Shown: piece by piece, positions 40,184-49,916 of the stretch | Layout: every line of letters begins with the position of its first letter | Numbering within the stretch: the stretch's first letter is position 1 | DNA from: Streptomyces sp. | Lineage (GTDB): Bacteria; Actinomycetota; Actinomycetes; Streptomycetales; Streptomycetaceae | Reading direction: 5' to 3' | Length of the DNA stretch: 64,000 bases | Assembly: GCF_019510245.1 (NCBI RefSeq) | Contig: NZ_JAEKKT010000132.1 | Coordinates: 1 to 64,000, forward strand | Program-made: the position numbers and the translations under genes | The notes under the pieces: generated by a model | Told to the model about the DNA's origin: nothing | Seen by the model: only the letters and a program-made list of their open reading frames with translations | Databases searched by the model: none

Positions 40184-42058
40184 TTACTTCTTGCTCTTGG
40201 CCGATCCCGCGCTGTCATCGCTGGAGAGCACCGCGATGAAGGCCTCCTGGGGAACCTCCACGGAACCCACCATCTTCATCCGCTTCTTGCCTTCCTTCTG
40301 CTTCTCCAGCAGCTTGCGCTTCCGGGAGATGTCACCGCCGTAGCACTTGGCGAGGACGTCCTTGCGGATGGCGCGGATAGTCTCGCGGGCGATGACCCGG
40401 GAGCCGATGGCCGCCTGGATGGGCACCTCGAAGGCCTGCCGTGGAATGAGCTCGCGCAGCTTGGCGACGAGCCGCACGCCGTACGCGTAGGCCGCGTCCT
40501 TGTGGGTGATCGCCGAGAACGCGTCGACCTTGTCACCGTGCAGCAGGATGTCGACCTTGACCAGGCTTGAGGTCTGCTCGCCGGTGGGCTCGTAGTCCAG
40601 CGAGGCGTAACCGCGGGTCTTCGACTTCAGCTGGTCGAAGAAGTCGAAGACGATCTCCGCGAGGGGCAGCGTGTACCGGATCTCGACCCGGTCCTCGGAC
40701 AGGTAGTCCATGCCGAGCAGGGTGCCGCGCCGGGTCTGGCACAGCTCCATGATCGAGCCGATGAACTCGGTCGGCGCGAGGATCGTGGCCCGTACGACGG
40801 GCTCGTACACCTCGTTGATCTTCCCCTCGGGGAATTCGCTCGGGTTGGTGACCGTGTACTCGGTCCGGTCCTCCATGACCACCCGGTAGACCACGTTCGG
40901 CGCGGTGGCGATCAGGTCGAGCCCGAACTCGCGCTCCAGCCGCTCCCGGATCACGTCCAGGTGCAGCAGACCGAGGAAACCGACCCGGAAACCGAAGCCG
41001 AGGGCGGCGGAGGTCTCCGGCTCGTAGACGAGCGCGGCGTCGTTGAGCTGGAGCTTGTCGAGGGCCTCGCGCAGCTCGGGGTAGTCGGAGCCGTCCAGCG
41101 GATACAGACCGGAGAAGACCATCGGCTTGGGGTCCTTGTACCCGCCGAGGGCCTCGGTGGCACCCTTGGCCTGGCTGGTGACGGTGTCACCGACCTTGGA
41201 CTGCCGCACGTCCTTCACGCCGGTGATCAGATAACCCACCTCGCCGACGCCGAGTCCGTCGGCGGACAGCATCTCCGGCGAGTTGGTGCCGATCTCCAGC
41301 AGTTCGTGGGTGGCGCCCGTCGACATCATCTTGATCCGCTCACGCTTGTTGAGCTGGCCGTCGATGACACGGACGTACGTCACGACACCCCGGTAGGAGT
41401 CGTAGACCGAGTCGAAGATCATGGCGCGGGCGGGCGCGTCGGCGACGCCGACGGGCGCCGGGATCTCCTGGACGACCTTGTTGAGCAGCGCGTCGACGCC
41501 CACACCGGTCTTGGCGGAGACCCGCAGCACGTCGTCCGGCTCGCAGCCGACCAGGTTCGCCAGTTCCCCGGCGAACTTCTCCGGCTGCGCGGCCGGCAGG
41601 TCGATCTTGTTGAGCACGGGGATGATCGTGAGGTCGTTCTCCATCGCCAGGTAGAGGTTGGCGAGGGTCTGCGCCTCGATGCCCTGGGCGGCGTCGACGA
41701 GGAGGATGGTCCCCTCGCAGGCCGCCAGCGACCGCGAGACCTCGTAGGTGAAGTCGACGTGCCCCGGGGTGTCGATCATGTTGAGGATGTGCGTACTGCC
41801 CTGGTCCGGGCCCTCGGTCGGGGCCCAGGGCAGACGCACCGCCTGGGACTTGATCGTGATGCCGCGCTCGCGCTCGATGTCCATCCGGTCGAGGTACTGA
41901 GCACGCATCTGCCGCTGCTCGACCACGCCGGTCAGCTGGAGCATCCGGTCGGCGAGCGTGGACTTGCCGTGGTCGATGTGCGCGATGATGCAGAAATTGC
42001 GGATCAGAGCCGGGTCGGTACGGCTCGGCTCGGGCACATTGTTAGGGGTCGCGGGCAC
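40184..42058 (-). CDS. lepA: Elongation factor 4
   Basis: 624-residue translational GTPase that back-translocates stalled ribosomes. G motifs: AHIDHGKST (G1), [12 protein letters not shown] (G3), NKIDLPAA (G4). Domains II and III and the LepA-specific C-terminal domain ([22 protein letters not shown]) are complete. GTG start at 42058 with AGGAC upstream. Divergent from rpsT, a conserved actinobacterial arrangement. Confidence 0.97.
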   Translation of the reverse strand: MPATPNNVPEPSRTDPALIRNFCIIAHIDHGKSTLADRMLQLTGVVEQRQMRAQYLDRMDIERERGITIKSQAVRLPWAPTEGPDQGSTHILNMIDTPGHVDFTYEVSRSLAACEGTILLVDAAQGIEAQTLANLYLAMENDLTIIPVLNKIDLPAAQPEKFAGELANLVGCEPDDVLRVSAKTGVGVDALLNKVVQEIPAPVGVADAPARAMIFDSVYDSYRGVVTYVRVIDGQLNKRERIKMMSTGATHELLEIGTNSPEMLSADGLGVGEVGYLITGVKDVRQSKVGDTVTSQAKGATEALGGYKDPKPMVFSGLYPLDGSDYPELREALDKLQLNDAALVYEPETSAALGFGFRVGFLGLLHLDVIRERLEREFGLDLIATAPNVVYRVVMEDRTEYTVTNPSEFPEGKINEVYEPVVRATILAPTEFIGSIMELCQTRRGTLLGMDYLSEDRVEIRYTLPLAEIVFDFFDQLKSKTRGYASLDYEPTGEQTSSLVKVDILLHGDKVDAFSAITHKDAAYAYGVRLVAKLRELIPRQAFEVPIQAAIGSRVIARETIRAIRKDVLAKCYGGDISRKRKLLEKQKEGKKRMKMVGSVEVPQEAFIAVLSSDDSAGSAKSKK

Positions 42059-42280
42059 GCAGGGTCCTGTCTCTTGAGGCGCCTTATGCCTCGGGTCGGA
42101 TCAATACGTAGTCTCCATGGTCCCATGACGGGCGACCGGGGACCGGTTTGGGCCATGGTCCGGCTCGCTGGTAACGTGGGCAGCTGTGTCTCATGCCCTC
42201 TCAGCGCGAGGCACGCTTTCAAGAAATTCATCGGTACGGGAGCTTCGCGGCCCCGCACCAGAACCTGAAAAGGCTCATTC

Positions 42281-42547
42281 GTGGCGAACATCAAGTCCCA
42301 GATCAAGCGGATCAAGACCAACGAGAAGGCCCGGCTGCGCAACAAGGCCGTCAAGTCCTCCCTGAAGACCGCGATCCGCAAGGCCCGCGAGGCCGCTGCC
42401 GCGGGTGACGTCGAGAAGGCCACCGAGCTGCAGCGCGCTGCCGCGCGTGCGCTCGACAAGGCCGTCTCGAAGGGCGTCATCCACAAGAACCAGGCCGCCA
42501 ACAAGAAGTCGGCGCTCGCTTCGAAGGTCACGTCCCTCCAGGGCTGA
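42281..42547 (+). CDS. rpsT: 30S ribosomal protein S20
   Basis: 88-residue helical ribosomal protein binding 16S rRNA. The sequence [21 protein letters not shown] is the canonical start; the Lys/Ala-rich helices and terminal [13 protein letters not shown] are typical. GTG start. Preceded by a 222-base divergent region with lepA that must carry its promoter. A strong bidirectional terminator follows. Confidence 0.97.
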   Translation: MANIKSQIKRIKTNEKARLRNKAVKSSLKTAIRKAREAAAAGDVEKATELQRAAARALDKAVSKGVIHKNQAANKKSALASKVTSLQG

Positions 42548-42672
42548 ACCCCTTCTTTGATCTGATCGCCGGAAGGACCCGGGCGGGCCCTCTCTCATCC
42601 GCCCCCGACCGGCACCCGAGGATCGACGCGCGGCCTGCGTTCGCCACGCGGGCGTCGATCGACAGCTCCAAC

Positions 42673-42722
42673 CGAAGGCCCCGGTGCCTCGCCCTTCCCC
42701 AGGGCGGGCGCCGGGGCCTTCG
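42673..42722. terminator. Bidirectional terminator between rpsT and holA
   Basis: Long hairpin with arms CGAAGGCCCCGGTGCC...CGCCCT and AGGGCG...GGCGCCGGGGCCTTCG and a short CCCC-containing loop. It lies between two convergent genes and suits both. Confidence 0.8.
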
Positions 42723-42757
42723 GCCTGCCCGGGCGCCTCCGCACCCCTTCCGGCTCG

Positions 42758-43750
42758 CTACCCCCGGCCGCGTGACCGCGCCGCCCGCGCGATCGTCACC
42801 ACGGCCTTCTCCAGGGCGTACTCGGGATCGTCGCCGGCACCCTTCACGCCCGCGTCCGCCTCGGCGACGGCCCGCAGCGCCACCGCGACCCCGTCCGGCG
42901 TCCACCCCCGCATCTGCTGCCGTACCCGGTCGATCTTCCACGGCGGCATCCCGAGCTCCCGCGCGAGATCGGCGGGCCGCTGCCCGCCCCGCGCCCCCGC
43001 GAGCTTCCCGATCGCGCGCACGCCCTGCGCGAGCGCGCTGGTGATCAGCACCGGGGCGACCCCGGTCGCCAGGGACCAGCGCAGCGCCTCCAGCGCCTCC
43101 GCGGTGCGTCCCTCCACGGCCCGGTCGGCCACGGTGAAGCTGGACGCCTCGGCCCGCCCGGTGTAGTACCGCCCGACGACGGCCTCGTCGACGGTGCCCT
43201 CGACGTCCGCGGCGAGCTGGGTGACGGCCGACGCCAGCTCCCGCAGATCGCTGCCGATGGCGTCGACGAGCGCCTGGCATGCCTCGGGCGTGGCGGAGCG
43301 CCCGATGGCGCGGAACTCACTCCGCACGAACGCGAGCCGGTCGGCCGGCTTGGTCATCTTCGGGCAGGCGACCTCCCGGGCGCCCGCCTTGCGCGCCGCG
43401 TCGAGCAGCGCCTTGCCCTTGACCCCGCCCGCGTGCAGCAGCACGAGCGTGATCTCCTCGGCGGGCGAGCCGAGGTACGCCTTCACGTCCTTGACCATGT
43501 CGGCGGACAGGTCCTGCGCGTTGCGCACGACCACGACCTTGCGCTCCGCGAAGAGCGACGGGCTGGTCAGCTCGGCGAGCGTGCCGGGCTGCAACTGGTC
43601 GGGGTTCAGGTCCCGTACGTCCGTGTCGGCGTCGGCGGCCCGGGCCGCGGCCACCACCTGCTGCACGGCACGGTCGAGCAGCAGCTCCTCCTGCCCCACG
43701 GCCAGGGTCACCGGAGCGAGCGGATCGTCATCAGCAGTCTTCTTGGCCAT
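42758..43750 (-). CDS. holA: DNA polymerase III subunit delta
   Basis: 330-residue clamp-loader subunit that opens the beta sliding clamp. Recognisable segments: LAVGQEELLLDRAVQQVVAAAR near the N-terminus, LTSPSLFAERKVVVVRNAQDLS, CPKMTKPADRLAFVRSEF and the helical C-terminal part ending with DPEYALEKAVVTIARAAR. The ATG at 43750 (MAKKTADDDPLAPV) is the usual start; the frame runs ten codons further. In many genomes holA follows comEC; here three genes lie between. Confidence 0.92.
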   Translation of the reverse strand: MAKKTADDDPLAPVTLAVGQEELLLDRAVQQVVAAARAADADTDVRDLNPDQLQPGTLAELTSPSLFAERKVVVVRNAQDLSADMVKDVKAYLGSPAEEITLVLLHAGGVKGKALLDAARKAGAREVACPKMTKPADRLAFVRSEFRAIGRSATPEACQALVDAIGSDLRELASAVTQLAADVEGTVDEAVVGRYYTGRAEASSFTVADRAVEGRTAEALEALRWSLATGVAPVLITSALAQGVRAIGKLAGARGGQRPADLARELGMPPWKIDRVRQQMRGWTPDGVAVALRAVAEADAGVKGAGDDPEYALEKAVVTIARAARSRGRG

Positions 43751-43822
43751 CGCGCCAAGCATCCCACGGCCCACTGACAACGGGACCGGCCGCGCCCGCC
43801 CCGCCCCGGGCCGTCCGCGTTC

Positions 43823-44086
43823 CTACGGCTCCTCCCGCCAGCCGTCCCACTCGCCCGCGAACTCCTCCAGCTCCGCCGGGTCCAGCCGCCCCTGCTCGTC
43901 CCTCAGCAGGACCAGCCACTGTGCGTCCTCGGCGTCGCCCTCCCCCGCCAGCGCGTCCCGTACCAGCCGGGGCTCCTCGTCGACCCCGAACCGCCGGCCG
44001 AGGGCCTCGGAGGCCTCCTCGGCCGCGTCCCGGTCGGGCAGCACCAGCACATGTCTCACATCGCTCACGGCCCCATTCTCGGGCAC
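43823..44086 (-). CDS. Small hypothetical protein
   Basis: 87-residue (or 81 if the GTG at 44068 is used) acidic protein. It opens with SDVRHVLVLPDRDAAEEASEAL, a ferredoxin-like beta-alpha pattern, and ends with EFAGEWDGWREEP. No family recognised beyond resemblance to small ribonuclease E-inhibitor-like (RraB-type) folds, which is speculative. It is between YceI and holA in the same direction. Confidence 0.7.
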   Translation of the reverse strand: MPENGAVSDVRHVLVLPDRDAAEEASEALGRRFGVDEEPRLVRDALAGEGDAEDAQWLVLLRDEQGRLDPAELEEFAGEWDGWREEP

Positions 44087-44138
44087 CGCCGGACCCGTGA
44101 CGAGCCGCTGGTACGGGAGCGGGCCGCAAGCGGCGGGC

Positions 44139-45029
44139 TCAGCCCTTCGGGACGATCTGCACGTCCAGTTCGATGCGGATGCTCGGCCCGACCACCGCGA
44201 TCCCGCGGGCCAGCATCGTCTGCCAGCTCACGGTGAAGTCGTCGCGGTGGAGTTCGGTGGTGGCCCGGCAGGCGGCCCGCACCTCGCCCTCCATGCCGTT
44301 GCCGAGCCCGAGGTACTCGGTGTCGAGGGTGACCGTGCGGGTCACGCCGTGCAGGGACAGCGCCCCGGTGACGCCCCACCTGGTGCCGCCCCGGTGCACG
44401 AACCGGTCGCTGTAGAACTCCAGGGTCGGAAAGCGCTGCACGTCCAGGAAGTCCGCGGAGCGCAGATGGTCGTCGCGCATCCGGACGCCCGTGTCGATGG
44501 TCGCGGCGTCGATCACGACGTGCATGGCGGAGCGCTCCATCCGGTCGGCGATCCGCACCGCGCCCGCGAACGAGTTGAACCGCCCGTGGATCCGGGCCAG
44601 TCCGATGTGCCGGGCAGTGAAGCCGATCGAGGAATGCGTCGGCTCGATCTCCCAGTCACCCGGCGCCGGCAGTTCCGGCGGCTGGGCGACCTGGAGGGTC
44701 ACGTCACCGAGCGAGGCGAGGCAGTTCTCGCCGACCTGCGCGGTGGCCCGGTACGGCGTGAACCCCTCGGCGGACACCGCCAGCCGGTACTCGCCGGCCG
44801 GCACGGCCGTCACGAACGAGCCGTAGGGATCCGCGCCACCGCTGACCACCGTGCGTCCCATGGTGTCGCTGACCGCGAACTCGGCGTTCGTCACGGGTTC
44901 GTTGACCGGGTCGAGCACCCGGCAGCTCAGCACCCCGGCGTCGGGCGGGGTCTGCACCGCCGCGAGGGGGCCCGTCCGCTGCACCCGGTTCGTTCGGTTT
45001 CCCATCAAGCGGCCGAACATCCTCGCCAC
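44139..45029 (-). CDS. YceI-family protein with an N-terminal carboxypeptidase-regulatory-like domain
   Basis: 296 residues. Residues about 30-115 form a CarboxypepD_reg-like beta sandwich (SCRVLDPVNEPVTNAEFAVS, GEYRLAVSAEGFTPY). Residues about 120-295 are a YceI lipocalin-like domain, which binds isoprenoid or amide lipids: DWEIEPTHSSIGFTARH, GRFNSFAGAV, SADFLDVQRFPTLEF and TGALSLHGVTRTVTL are hallmarks. There is no signal peptide, so this is a cytosolic member. GTG start at 45029, or ATG nine bases in. Two palindromes lie upstream. Confidence 0.9.
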   Translation of the reverse strand: MARMFGRLMGNRTNRVQRTGPLAAVQTPPDAGVLSCRVLDPVNEPVTNAEFAVSDTMGRTVVSGGADPYGSFVTAVPAGEYRLAVSAEGFTPYRATAQVGENCLASLGDVTLQVAQPPELPAPGDWEIEPTHSSIGFTARHIGLARIHGRFNSFAGAVRIADRMERSAMHVVIDAATIDTGVRMRDDHLRSADFLDVQRFPTLEFYSDRFVHRGGTRWGVTGALSLHGVTRTVTLDTEYLGLGNGMEGEVRAACRATTELHRDDFTVSWQTMLARGIAVVGPSIRIELDVQIVPKG

Positions 45030-45117
45030 CCCTGTACGCCTCGCCGTCGTCCGTTACCGAAGAAACATTCGATCACTGATGCGGCTTTCGGGGCAACACG
45101 GGCCCACATCACGGGAA

Positions 45118-45158
45118 TCCGGCGCATGCGCCGGAACTACGCACGAGTAGCATGCTAC
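45118..45158. promoter_or_regulatory. Two palindromes between NAT and YceI genes
   Basis: A perfect 18-bp palindrome TCCGGCGCATGCGCCGGA (45118-45135) and a perfect 12-bp palindrome GTAGCATGCTAC (45147-45158), both centred on CATG. They may be operators for the YceI gene or the first may be a terminator for the NAT gene. Confidence 0.4.
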
Positions 45159-45194
45159 GCGCCGGTAGGGACACGTTCTCCCGCGAGACCCGAA

Positions 45195-46067
45195 TTAGCC
45201 ATTCCGGTTGTCTTTCCCCGGATTTCGCACGGTCGGCACAGCGTCCAGACCGATCCCGAACCGCTCCCGGTAGACCCCGAGCACCTCCTCGTCGTGCTCC
45301 AACTCCCGTACCGCACGCGTCCCGTCGGCCGCCGTCTCCGTCAGCGTCCGCCCGCTCAGCGTGATCCGCCCGCCGCCGCCGGTGACCCGGGAACAGACCA
45401 GCGACCGGGTGAAGTGCGACGACGGCGAGGTGCTGTGCCACCACGCCCCGGCCGTGAAGTCCCCGAGCACCCGCGGCCGCGCCTCCAGCCGGTACTGCGG
45501 CTGCCCGTCACGCAACACGTCCAGGTCCCCGCCCCCCGCGCGCTCCTCGCCACCGGCCCCCGCATCCGCCCCCGCCCCCGCCGCGTCCGGACCGGCCTGC
45601 GCGATCCGGAACATCCCGCCGGGATCGGCCTGCTCGCCCCGCTCCGCGAACGCCAGCGGGTAGTGACTGTGCGCCCCGAACCCCACGTCGGCGAGCCACT
45701 CGCCACCGTCCCCCGTCCGGACCCGCAGCGCGAGATGGTCGTACGGGATCCCGAGCCGCCCCTCCGCCCCGTACACCCGCCCCACCAGAGGTGTCACCTC
45801 GAAGCCGAGCGCGGTCAGCAACACCGCAAAGGCGCCGTTGAGTTCGTAGCAGAACCCGCCCCGGCCCGCGCCCACCACCTTCTCCAGCAACCGCTCCTCG
45901 GCCAGTACGATCTCCTCGCCGAGGTGGATCGACAGGTTCTCGAAGGGCACGGTCCGCAGGTGCCGCAGATGCAGTTCGCGCAGGGCGTCCGCGCTGGGCC
46001 GGGCCGGGCGGGCGGCTCCGAGCCGGCTGAGGTAGGCGTCGATGTGCCCCGGGTTCACCGAGTTCAT
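45195..46067 (-). CDS. nat: Arylamine N-acetyltransferase
   Basis: 290-residue acetyl-CoA-dependent N-acetyltransferase (NAT family). Catalytic triad: Cys in GRGGFCYELN, His in YDHLALRV, Asp in LADVGFG. The start MNSVNPGHIDAYLSRLG is canonical; GAGGG precedes the ATG at 46067. An insertion rich in Gly/Ala (AGADAGAGGEERAGGGD) occurs in the middle beta domain. It follows comEC by 4 bases, so it may be co-transcribed with the comEA-comEC set. Close relatives may act in natural-product amide formation; no such cluster is here. Confidence 0.92.
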   Translation of the reverse strand: MNSVNPGHIDAYLSRLGAARPARPSADALRELHLRHLRTVPFENLSIHLGEEIVLAEERLLEKVVGAGRGGFCYELNGAFAVLLTALGFEVTPLVGRVYGAEGRLGIPYDHLALRVRTGDGGEWLADVGFGAHSHYPLAFAERGEQADPGGMFRIAQAGPDAAGAGADAGAGGEERAGGGDLDVLRDGQPQYRLEARPRVLGDFTAGAWWHSTSPSSHFTRSLVCSRVTGGGGRITLSGRTLTETAADGTRAVRELEHDEEVLGVYRERFGIGLDAVPTVRNPGKDNRNG

Positions 46068-46071
46068 GCCC

Positions 46072-48645
46072 TCAGTCTCGCGCCACGCGCAGCTCCCCCG
46101 CCTCCCCGCCCGGGCCACCACCGGTCACGGCGAGCGCCCCGTCCCGGTCGGTCCGCAGCACCACCGCCCCCACCGCGCGCAGTTCGGCCACCGTGCCCGG
46201 TGCCGGATGACCGTACGGGTTGTCCGCCCCGCAGGAGATGAGCGCGACCCGCGGTGCGACCAGCCGCAGCAGCTGCCGGTCCTGGTACGCGGACCCGTGG
46301 TGGGCCACCTTCAGCACGTCCACCCGGCCCAGTGCGGCCGCGTCCGGTGATCTCAGCAACTCCTGCTGGGCCGGGGGTTCGAGGTCCCCGAGCAGCAGCA
46401 TCCGCAGCCCGGCCGAACGGACCAGCAAGGCGACACTGGCGTCGTTCGGCCCGTCCGGCGCCGGTGCCGGGTCCGGGGGCGGCCACAGCACCCGCCAGTC
46501 CAGCGGACCGGTCCTGCGCCGCTCACCGGCGACCGCCCGCGTGACCGGGACCCGGTGCTCGGCGGCCTCCCTTCTGACGAACTCGGCCTGGTCCGCGGGT
46601 TCCTCGAACCCCGTCGTCTCGATCTGCGCCACCTCACGGCCACGCAGCACCCCGGGCAGCCCCGCGACGTGGTCCGCGTGGAAGTGGGTGAGGACGACGA
46701 GCGGGATCCGGGTGATGCCGAGTTCCCGCAGGCAGTGGTCGACCAGCTTCGGATCGGGTCCGGCGTCCACGACCACGCCCGTGCCCGCGCCCGCCGCGAG
46801 CACCGTCGCGTCCCCCTGCCCCACGTCGCACATCGCCAGCCGCCAGCCGGGCGGCGGCCAGCCCGTGACCACCCGGGTCAGTGGCGCCGGACGTACCACC
46901 AGCAGCACGAGCAGCACCCCCAGCACCCCGCACCACCACGGATGCCGCAGCAACCGCCGCCCCAGCAGCACGACGGCCACCGTCACCCCGGCCAGCAGCA
47001 GCGCCCCCGACCAGCTCCCCGGCCAGTCCACGCCCGCACCGGGCAGCCCGGCCCCGGTCCGGGCGATTCCCGCGATCCACCCGGCCGGCCAACTGGCGCA
47101 CCACGCCAGCATTTTGGCCACCGGCATCGCCACCGGGGCCACCGCCAGCGCCCCGAACCCCAGGACCGTGGCCGGCGCGACCGCGATCTCCGCCAGCAGG
47201 TTGCAGGGCACCGCCACCAGACTCACCCGGGCCGACAGCACCGCGACCACCGGCCCGCACGCCGCCTGCGCGGCCGCGGCCGCCGCCAGCCCCTCGGCCA
47301 GTCGCTCCGGCACCCCACGCCGCCGCAGCGCCTCGCTCCACCCGGGCGCCAGCAACAGCAGCGAACCGGTGGCCAGCACCGACAGCAGGAAGCCGTAACT
47401 GCGGGCCAGCCACGGGTCGTACAGCACGAGCAGCAGCACCGCCGTGGCCAGCGCCGGGACCAGGGACCTGCGGCGGCCGGTCGCCAGGGCGAGCAGGGCC
47501 ACCGCCCCGCAGGCCGCGGCCCGCAGCACGCTGGGATCCGGCCGGCACACGACGACGAAGGCGAGGGTGAGCGCCGAGGCGAACAGCGCGGTCGCCCGCA
47601 GCGACAGCCCCAGGCGCGGAGCGAGCCCCCGGCGCTCGGTCTGCTGGGCCAGTCCCGGCGGTCCGATGAGCAGGGCGAGCAGGATGGTGAGATTGCTGCC
47701 CGACACCGCGAGGATGTGCGCGAGGTCGGTCGCCTCGAACGCCTCGTCCAGCTCCGGGCTGATGCGTGAGGTGTCCCCCACGACCAGCCCGGGCAGCAGA
47801 GCGCGGGCGTCCTCGGGCAGGCCGTCGGTCGCCTCCCGCAGCCCTGCCCGCAACCGCCCGGCCAGCCGCTGCGGCCCGCTCGGCTCCCCCACCACCGCGG
47901 GCGCGGGGCGGTCCCGTACCCGCAGCAGCGCCGCGACCCGGTCCCCGCCCGCCGTGGCCGGCGCCAGCCGCCCGCTCACCCGCAGCCGTGTCGAGGGCAG
48001 CAGCCCGAGCCAGCGTGCCCGGCCGCCACCGCCGGGTGCCGGTACCCCGGTGTCCACGGCCACCAGCACCGGTGAGCGCGTCGTCACCGCGGTCCCGTCG
48101 CCCTTCTCCACGCGGCGCACCTCGCCGCGCACCAGTACGGCGGCCGCAGTGGCGTGGTCCCCCCGCACGCGCGGCCGGGTGGCCCAGGGGTCGCCCGTGA
48201 GCTCCACCTCGGCGGTCACGGTGGCGTACACGCGGGCCAGACCGGGAACCGGTCCGCGGCGTACGTCCGCTCCGTGCAGGCCCGCGGAGGCGGCCGCCCC
48301 TGCGACGCAGAGGAGCAGCGCGCCGGCCGAGGCCCGCCGCCAGGCCGGCCGGGCGGACCCGACACCGGCCCTCGCCGTCCCCGGCCGGGGACCCGTCCGT
48401 CCGAGCCACAGCAGGATCACCCCGGCCACCAGGCAGACGGCGGCGGTCGCGGCCGTCCACCCCGCGGGCGCGTCCAGTGCCAGGGCCGCCGTGGCCCACA
48501 CGGCCAGCGCGGGCGGCACCAGCCGCAGGTCGGCCCGCGCGTCCGGCCGGGCGTGCGCGGTGCGGCCCCGCCGTCCCGGGCCGTCGCGCACCGACCGGCT
48601 CACGGCCGCGGGTCCGGGGGCCGCTGCGTCGGTCCCGTGGCTCAT
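46072..48645 (-). CDS. comEC: ComEC/Rec2 family DNA-uptake channel protein
   Basis: 857-residue membrane protein. N-terminal helices and an OB-like DUF4131 part (to about 270), the Competence domain (about 285-560; DTSRISPELDEAFEATDLAHILAVSG) with multiple helices, and a C-terminal metallo-beta-lactamase domain (about 600-857) with LTHFHADHVAGLPG and LKVAHHGSAYQD. In competent bacteria ComEC carries single-stranded DNA through the membrane. Streptomyces keep comEA-comEC although natural competence is not established there. It overlaps the comEA stop by 4 bp. Confidence 0.92.
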   Translation of the reverse strand: MSHGTDAAAPGPAAVSRSVRDGPGRRGRTAHARPDARADLRLVPPALAVWATAALALDAPAGWTAATAAVCLVAGVILLWLGRTGPRPGTARAGVGSARPAWRRASAGALLLCVAGAAASAGLHGADVRRGPVPGLARVYATVTAEVELTGDPWATRPRVRGDHATAAAVLVRGEVRRVEKGDGTAVTTRSPVLVAVDTGVPAPGGGGRARWLGLLPSTRLRVSGRLAPATAGGDRVAALLRVRDRPAPAVVGEPSGPQRLAGRLRAGLREATDGLPEDARALLPGLVVGDTSRISPELDEAFEATDLAHILAVSGSNLTILLALLIGPPGLAQQTERRGLAPRLGLSLRATALFASALTLAFVVVCRPDPSVLRAAACGAVALLALATGRRRSLVPALATAVLLLVLYDPWLARSYGFLLSVLATGSLLLLAPGWSEALRRRGVPERLAEGLAAAAAAQAACGPVVAVLSARVSLVAVPCNLLAEIAVAPATVLGFGALAVAPVAMPVAKMLAWCASWPAGWIAGIARTGAGLPGAGVDWPGSWSGALLLAGVTVAVVLLGRRLLRHPWWCGVLGVLLVLLVVRPAPLTRVVTGWPPPGWRLAMCDVGQGDATVLAAGAGTGVVVDAGPDPKLVDHCLRELGITRIPLVVLTHFHADHVAGLPGVLRGREVAQIETTGFEEPADQAEFVRREAAEHRVPVTRAVAGERRRTGPLDWRVLWPPPDPAPAPDGPNDASVALLVRSAGLRMLLLGDLEPPAQQELLRSPDAAALGRVDVLKVAHHGSAYQDRQLLRLVAPRVALISCGADNPYGHPAPGTVAELRAVGAVVLRTDRDGALAVTGGGPGGEAGELRVARD

Positions 48646-49784
48646 GGCCGTACCAGATCCCGCAGGTCGGAGTAGCGGCGGTCGCCGATGCCCTTGACCT
48701 GACGGAGTTCGTCGACCGAACGGAAACCGGCGTGCTGGGTGCGGAAGTCGAGGATGTGCTGGGCCAGTACCGGGCCGACGCCGGGCAGCGCGTCGAGCTG
48801 CTCGACGGTCGCGGTGTTCAGCGAGATGGGGGCGGACGGCCCCGCTCCCGTCGCGGCACCGCCCACGGCCTGGCCGGGTGCGGCCGGCGGAGCGGGGCCC
48901 CCGACGACGATCTGTTCACCGTCCGTCAGGAAGCGGGCGCGATTGAGTCCGTCGGTGTCCGTGCCGGGCCGCACCCCGCCCGCCGCCCGCAGCGCGTCGG
49001 TCACCCGGGAGCCGGCAGGCAGAGTGTGGACTCCCGGATCCCGGACCTTTCCGGTGACATCCACCACAATCTCCCGGGCGGACCCGCCGGTTGCGGCGGT
49101 CGCGGCGGAACCGTCGAGCGCACCGGGCGCCGCGGCGGGACCTCCTCCGACGGCGGCCGCTCCGGCGGCCGCCCGCTCCCCGCTCTTCTCGTACGGCGCC
49201 TGGGCACGCACCGTCTCCGGCGCGCTCACGGACTCGGTCCGGCCCGTCCAGAAGTGCTGCACGGCCAGCGCCGCGGCCACGACGAGGACCATCCCCAGGG
49301 CAACCGCGCCCCGGCGTTCCAGCCCGCAGCGCGTCTGGAGCCACACCGGCATCCGCTCCCGCACCGCGAGCCCGACCCGGGAGCGCAGCCCGGGCAGCGC
49401 CGGCTCGCGCCGCGCCGCGGCTTCGCCGGCCAGCGCCCGGGCCGACGACATCACGGCCGCCGCCGTGGACAGCGCCGCCGCGGCGGTGCGCACTCCGGCC
49501 GAGGCCGTGCGCACCGCGGTCGCGGCCGCGGTCAGTCCGGTCGCCGCACCGGTGCCCGTCACCGTTTCCGCGGCGGGCGGTCCTTGCCCCGGCCCCGGCC
49601 CGGCGACGGCCCGTTCACCGAAGAGGAGTTCCGCCCGGCGGCGCAGTTCGTCGGCCGGAGCGGGACGGTGGCGGATGCGGGCGCGGACCGGGGACCGCCG
49701 GTGCCGGGTGCGGCCGTCGGAGCCGGCGCCCCGGCCCGGGCCACTGGTCGCATGTGTCTCGTGTGAGCGTGATCGAAGTGCCAT
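48642..49784 (-). CDS. comEA: ComEA-like helix-hairpin-helix DNA-binding protein
   Basis: 380-residue protein: a long cytosolic N-terminal part of low complexity (Ala/Arg/Pro), one transmembrane helix (about 165-185; GMVLVVAAALAVQHFW), an SLBB domain (about 235-300; VVDVTGKVRDPGVHTLPAGS) and two helix-hairpin-helix motifs at the C-terminus (LNTATVEQLDALPGVGPVLA and LRQVKGIGDRRYSDLRDLV). The outer part is expected to bind DNA for ComEC. ATG at 49784 has a weak ribosome binding site, so the long N-terminal part is less certain. Confidence 0.9.
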   Translation of the reverse strand: MALRSRSHETHATSGPGRGAGSDGRTRHRRSPVRARIRHRPAPADELRRRAELLFGERAVAGPGPGQGPPAAETVTGTGAATGLTAAATAVRTASAGVRTAAAALSTAAAVMSSARALAGEAAARREPALPGLRSRVGLAVRERMPVWLQTRCGLERRGAVALGMVLVVAAALAVQHFWTGRTESVSAPETVRAQAPYEKSGERAAAGAAAVGGGPAAAPGALDGSAATAATGGSAREIVVDVTGKVRDPGVHTLPAGSRVTDALRAAGGVRPGTDTDGLNRARFLTDGEQIVVGGPAPPAAPGQAVGGAATGAGPSAPISLNTATVEQLDALPGVGPVLAQHILDFRTQHAGFRSVDELRQVKGIGDRRYSDLRDLVRP

Positions 49785-49916
49785 GCGACGAGGATCGGGC
49801 TTCCCGCCGATCCGCGATGATCTTGTTTAGTTTCGGTGGACCGCGCCCGGGTTGTGGACAACTCCACCACCCGCACGAGTGATGGCTCCAAGGCCCGCAC
49901 CCCTCGCGTGGCGGGC

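Noticed and set aside
42059..42280. S20 leader riboswitch or T-box
   Set aside because: No conserved T-box sequence or convincing riboswitch fold could be recognised in this divergent region.
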